From Siphonodentalium dalli (Eukaryota; Mollusca; Scaphopoda; Gadilida; Siphonodentaliidae), in contig CP136068.1 in the NCBI GenBank assembly GCA_032622095.1, forward strand, positions 49,160,443 to 49,224,442: a stretch of DNA of 64,000 bases, written 5' to 3'. Positions within the stretch are counted from its first letter, which is position 1; every line of letters starts with the position of its first letter. This document shows, one piece after another, positions 54,001 to 60,000 of the stretch. The notes under the pieces were generated by a model that searched no databases, had not been told where the DNA came from, and worked only from the letters and a program-made list of their open reading frames with translations. A program made the translations under genes and the position numbers.

Positions 54001-57000
54001 ATCTTGTAAGCCATGCGAGGCTCCCTATATGTCCGAGAATGCACTGGCACAGAATCTTAATGATGCGACATCGCAGCTACCGTCATGAAACGGTTAATAT
54101 CTGAACATTTAACCCTTTACCCAACAGAAGGACCCTGTGCCAATGCATTCTCTTATATATGCGAGTCGACCATAGGTCGCCTCGCATATATAAGAGAATG
54201 CATTGGCTTAACACATTAAAAATTATAAAATTGTTAAAGAATGTAAGAAAAAATTGTAAAAAGTGTTAAAAAAAGATTTTTTTTAGGCCAATGCATTCTC
54301 TTATATATGCGAGGCGACCTATGGTCGACTCGCATATATAAGAGAATGCATTGGCACAGGGCTAACTGTAACTATCACAATGTGGTCAAGGAGCCGGTTC
54401 CAATGATACCCATATTTGTATGGTTCTATTGAGACAGACCGAAGATATTTTAGGCTGTTGAAGCTTTACTTGGCCGGTTTTGGCCGGTTTGTTGGGTAAA
54501 GGGTTAAGAAGGGAATAACTCGTCTATGAGTATTTAGTATAGAAAGGGTCAAAGTTGCATAATCCGATTAAGCGCCCCTCAATTACTATTTGTTTGGATT
54601 CTGGGGTAAAAAATATTTGATTCAAGTCGAGGAACCCACCTATCAAAGCTCAGAATTATTAGATATCGATTTTTGAAATCTATTAATAGTGACCCAGTAA
54701 ACAGACGACGAGCCGATGGTCTTGGACCAAATTGCAGATGAAGATGGATAACTCTAAAATCAAGAGGGTTTCTGTTGATAATAAGGCCAAATTTCGTCGA
54801 ACAACATGTTGATAAATAACACGTTGGGTAATTTTATACTATAGTTGACAGTGGTTAGCATTATTTTTGGGCAATTAATCGTTTATGATAACTGAAGCAG
54901 CATTTCTCAAAATGTTATTGTTGTTGGAATCTGATTATACGGGGACCATCGAATCGGATTGAGTACCTTTAATGGTACCACTTTAACCCATTATTGACCG
55001 AATGGATTCTCCCATTCAGTTATACATTTATACTTTTATAGAGTGTATTCTTATTTAAGTGGAGGGATGTTAAGATATATGAGTAGATGAAAGTCAGACG
55101 AATAGATAATATAAGTGTTTAAGGATTCCTTATTCATATGGAGGAATTGTTAAGATAATAAGTTATTGTCATATGGCCAAACAGAATCATCTGGCAATCT
55201 TTCACTAAATGTTGACAACCTCGTTGAACAAACCAAAATTATTATTTCTTCAAAGAATTACTTTTATATGACTTAAAAATTTTAACTTTTTATGGGTAAG
55301 AGCAAACCTGGAAATAATATGTCTGTCATTTGAAGAATGAGGTCCCCAGAGGTATCCCAGATGCTAGCATCACCATGATTCAACTGCTATGGGAGACCTA
55401 GGATCAGATTCAAGTTCCTCAATTGGTGATGTTCACCTTGATTATGCATTTTATCTTCTGCAAATTAGGGGATATATAGACTTCTCTGAAGGGAAAAAAT
55501 AACTAAAAACAACGTTAATTTGAGACTATAGATACTTCCCAGAAGATGAGGCCTAAGCAGAATAAGGTTCCCAGAGGGTGAATTTGGTGATGCTAGCCAA
55601 CTGAGCGGGATAGCATCACTAAATATACCCTCAGGGGACCTCATTCTGTAAATGACAGACGCTTTTTGCAGGCTTGGGTAATAGTGACCAAGAACATATT
55701 TTGTAGTAATTTTGGAATGGTATAGTCTGTTCAGACTTCCAAGTGACTGGTCATTCTCCAGTATATGATGAGTAGCTCAACATTTATTGGTCTTTTCGGT
55801 ATATTGCAAATTGTGATATATAATTTTGGTATTTTAACAGATCTGAGTCAGACACCACCAGACGTTGAACAACAGCAGGTGAGTATAGTGTTCGTTGTAA
55901 CTATGGGAGTGGGGGGTACCAGTAAGTAATTTCTGCATGTGTCCCCTAATTCCAAATGCCTGATATTTGTATAATATTGAGGTGCGTAAATATGTCTAAA
56001 TTATGGGAACATCTCCTTTTATACTCCAAAGAATACAGGCAACAAATGAATGAATTTGAGCCATGGATTAGTGTAAAATACTCTCATGTTCTCTATGAAT
56101 GATGCAAACAACATGGTAATTATAATGAAAATTAATTTATGACTCCAGACATTTATTCATTCTCATTATAATTACCATGTTGTTTGTATCATTCTTAGAG
56201 CGCATGAGAGTATTTTGATCTAATCCATGGCTCAAATTCACTCATTTGTTGGATATATTCTGTTGAGTATAAAAGGAGATGGTCCCATAAATGGCCAGAT
56301 TTAGTCTACAGTACCCCTTTAAACTATTGTAAATATTTAAAAGTCCCTAAATTATTAATTCAGAGGCCATGTGCTTCTGACGTGAAATCACGCAGTTCGT
56401 GAAAGTCTATAACAATTAGTCAGACCGACTACTTATGTGGGTGTGTAGTTAACTTGGAATCGTTTGTTACACCAGAAGAAAGGACATCAATAGCGAATTA
56501 TGAAATTCTATATTGGATTCTATGGCTTTTTCTATGGCATTGCTGTTAGGCCAAAAAAAAAAACCTCTTTGTTTCTGATACCCTGCCTGGCTGAGATTTT
56601 CTTGCCTGCCTCAATTTTTTTCTTCAACTTTGCTCCAGAAGGCTAGTCTATAGTTACCTGTTAGATTGTCAATGTGAATATTTATCGTTTTTCTCAATCC
56701 CAAAAGCAAAACAAGTTGGTTATTAAGCTCTAACGTTGGTAGAGATCTTACTCCAGAGTGAATGAATTGAAGGGACAGCATGTTTTTATCAAATGCTTGG
56801 CTCATATTCAATACAAATTGATCTACCATATTCCATGGGACCGTGATCACTACACTATTAAATCGCTCACAGCTGAAAGGTTTTATAAAAAAAAATTGTG
56901 AAAATAAAAACATCCCTGCCTGCCTGTCTGGAAAATTATCCCAATGTTATTGGAAAAAGAGAAGTTTTTTGTTTTGGTCTTATCCGTAGTTAATATCAAA

Positions 57001-60000
57001 GGCTGCGAATAAAATGTTTCGGGACCATGCACGCGGGCCTGAGAAACAGGATATTGATTTTTCTTGGTTTTATTCACACTTTGTATAATTTGCAGTTACT
57101 CGAGATACCAGAGAGCAAGATAAATGAACTAATGATTAGTCAGCATCTGGGTGAACTTCAGCAAGGCATGCAACCGTCAGGTTAGTGCTAATTAAATGTC
57201 ACCCCCATCATGGTCACTTATATTCCCTCTAACCCCATCATGGTAACTTATGTCCCTCAGGGGATGAATTGGCCCCATCATGGTCACTTATATTCTCTCT
57301 AACCCCATCATGGTAACTTATGTCCCTCGGGGGATGAATTGACCCCATCATGGTCACGTATATTCCCTCTAACCCCATCATGGTCACTTATATTCCCTCT
57401 AACCCCATCACGGTCACTTATATCCCTCGGGGGATGAATTTACCCCATCATGGTCACTTATATTCCCTCTAACCCTATCATGGTCACTTATATTCCCCCT
57501 AACCCCATCATGGTCACTTATATTCCCCCTAACCCCATCATGGTCACTTATATTTCCTCTGAGGATGAATTGGCCCCATCACGGTCACTTATATTCCCTC
57601 CGAGAATGAATTGGCCCCATCACCGTCACTTATATTCCCTCTAACCCCATCACGGTCACTTATATTCCCTCAGAGGATGAATTGGCCCCATCATGGTCAC
57701 TTATATTCCCTCCGAGGATGAATTGGCCCCAAAACGGTCACTTATATCCCTCGGGGGATGAATTGGCCCCATTATGGTCACTTATATTCCCTCTAACCCC
57801 ATCACGGTCACTTATATTCCCTCCGAGGATGAATTGGTCCCATCACGGTCACTTATATTCCCTCTGAGGATGAATTGGCCCCATCACAGTCACTTATATT
57901 CCCTCCGAGGATGAATTGGCCCCATCATGGTCACTTATTTTCCCTCTAACCCCATCACGGTCACTTATATTCCCTCTGAGGATGAATTGGCCCCCATCAT
58001 GGTCACTTATATTCCCTCCGAGGATGAATTGGCCCCATCATGGTCACTTATATTCCCTCTAACCAATCACGGTCACTTATATTCCCTCTGAGGATGAATT
58101 GGCCCCCATCATGGTCACTTATATTCCCTCTGAGGATGAATTGGCCCCATGACGGTCACTTACATTGTATATTCCCTCTGAGGATGAATTGGCCCCATCA
58201 TGGTCACTTATATTCCCTCTGAGGATGAATTGGCCCCATCATGGTCACTTATATTCCCTCCAAGGATCAATTGGCCCCATCACGGTCACTTATATCCCCT
58301 CCGAGGATCAATTGGCCCCATCATGGTCACTTATATTTCCTCTAACCCCATCATGGCCTCTTATATTCCCTCTAACCCCATCATGGTCACTTATATTCCC
58401 TCTAACCCCATCATGGTCACTTATATTCCCTCTAACCCCATCATGGTAACTTATATTCCCTCTAACCCCATCATGGTCACTTATATTCCCTCTAACCCCA
58501 TCATGGTCACTTATATTCCCTCTAACCCCATCATGGTCACTTATGTTCCCTCTCACCCCATCATGGTCACTTATATTCCCTCTAACCCCATCATGGTTAC
58601 TTATATTCCCTCTAACCCCATCATGGTCACTTATATTCTCTCTAACCCCATCATGGTCACTTATATTCCCTCTAACCCCATCATGGTTACTTATATTCCC
58701 TCTAACCCCATCATGGTCACTTATATTCCCTCTAACCCCATCATGGTCACTTATATTCCCTCTAACCCCATCATGGTCACTTATATTCCCTCTAACCCCA
58801 TCATGGTCACTTATATTCCCTCTAACCCCGTCACAGTCACTTATATTCCCTCTAACCCCATCATGGTCACTTATATTCCCTCTAACCCCATCATGGTCAC
58901 TTATATTCCCTCTAGCCCCATCATGGTCACTTATATTCCCTCTAACCCCGTCACAGTCACTTATGTTCCCTCTCACCCCATCATGGTCACTTATATTCCC
59001 TCTAACCCCATCATGGTCACTTATATTCCCTCTAGCCCCATCATGGTCACTTATATTCCCTCTAACCCCGTCACAGTCACTTATGTTCCCTCTCACCCCA
59101 TCATGGTCACTTATATTCCCTCTAACCCCATCATGGTTACTTATATTCCCTCTAGCCCCATCATGGTCACTTATATTCCCTCTAGCCCCATCATGGTCAC
59201 TTATATTCCCTCTAACCCCATCATGGTCACTTATATTCCCTCTAACCCCATCATGGTCGCTTATATTCCCTCTATCCCCATCATGGTCACTTATATTCCC
59301 TCTAACCCCATCATGGTTACTTATATTCCCTCTCACCCCATCATGGTCGCTTATGTTCCCTCTAACCCCATCATGGTCACTTATATTCCCTCTAACCCCA
59401 TCATAGTCACTTATATTCCCTATACCCCATCATGGTCACTTATATTCCCTCTTACCCCATCATGGTCTCTTATATTCCCTCTAACCCCATCATGGTCGCT
59501 TATATTCCCTCTAACCCCATCATGGTCTCTTATATTCCCTCTCACCCCATCATGGTCACTTATATTCCCTCTCACCCCATCATGGTTACTTATATTCCCT
59601 CTCACCCCATCATGGTCACTTATATTCCCTCTAACCCCATCATGATCAGTTATATTCCCTCTAACCCCATCATGGTCTCTTATATTCCCTCTAACCCCAT
59701 CATGGTCACTTATATTCCCTCTAACCCCATCATGGTCACTTATATTCCCTCTCACCCCATCATGGTCACTTATATTCCCTCTAACCCCATCATGGTCACT
59801 TATATTCCCTCTAACCCCATCATGGTCACTTATATTCCATCTAACCCCATCATGGTCACTTATATTCCCTCTGAGGATGAATTGGCCACTTCTATAATTG
59901 TATAAATGAGTTAGAGATTATTCCGGGTTCCATATTAATTTTTATGAAATCTAATTTACTTTTTATTTAAAGGCCCACTTTAATTTTGATTATTTTTTGT

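Noticed and set aside
58200-59645. 481-codon ORF and its 342-codon antisense partner
   Set aside because: Both are products of a 30-bp minisatellite with no stop in several frames; no splice or family support.
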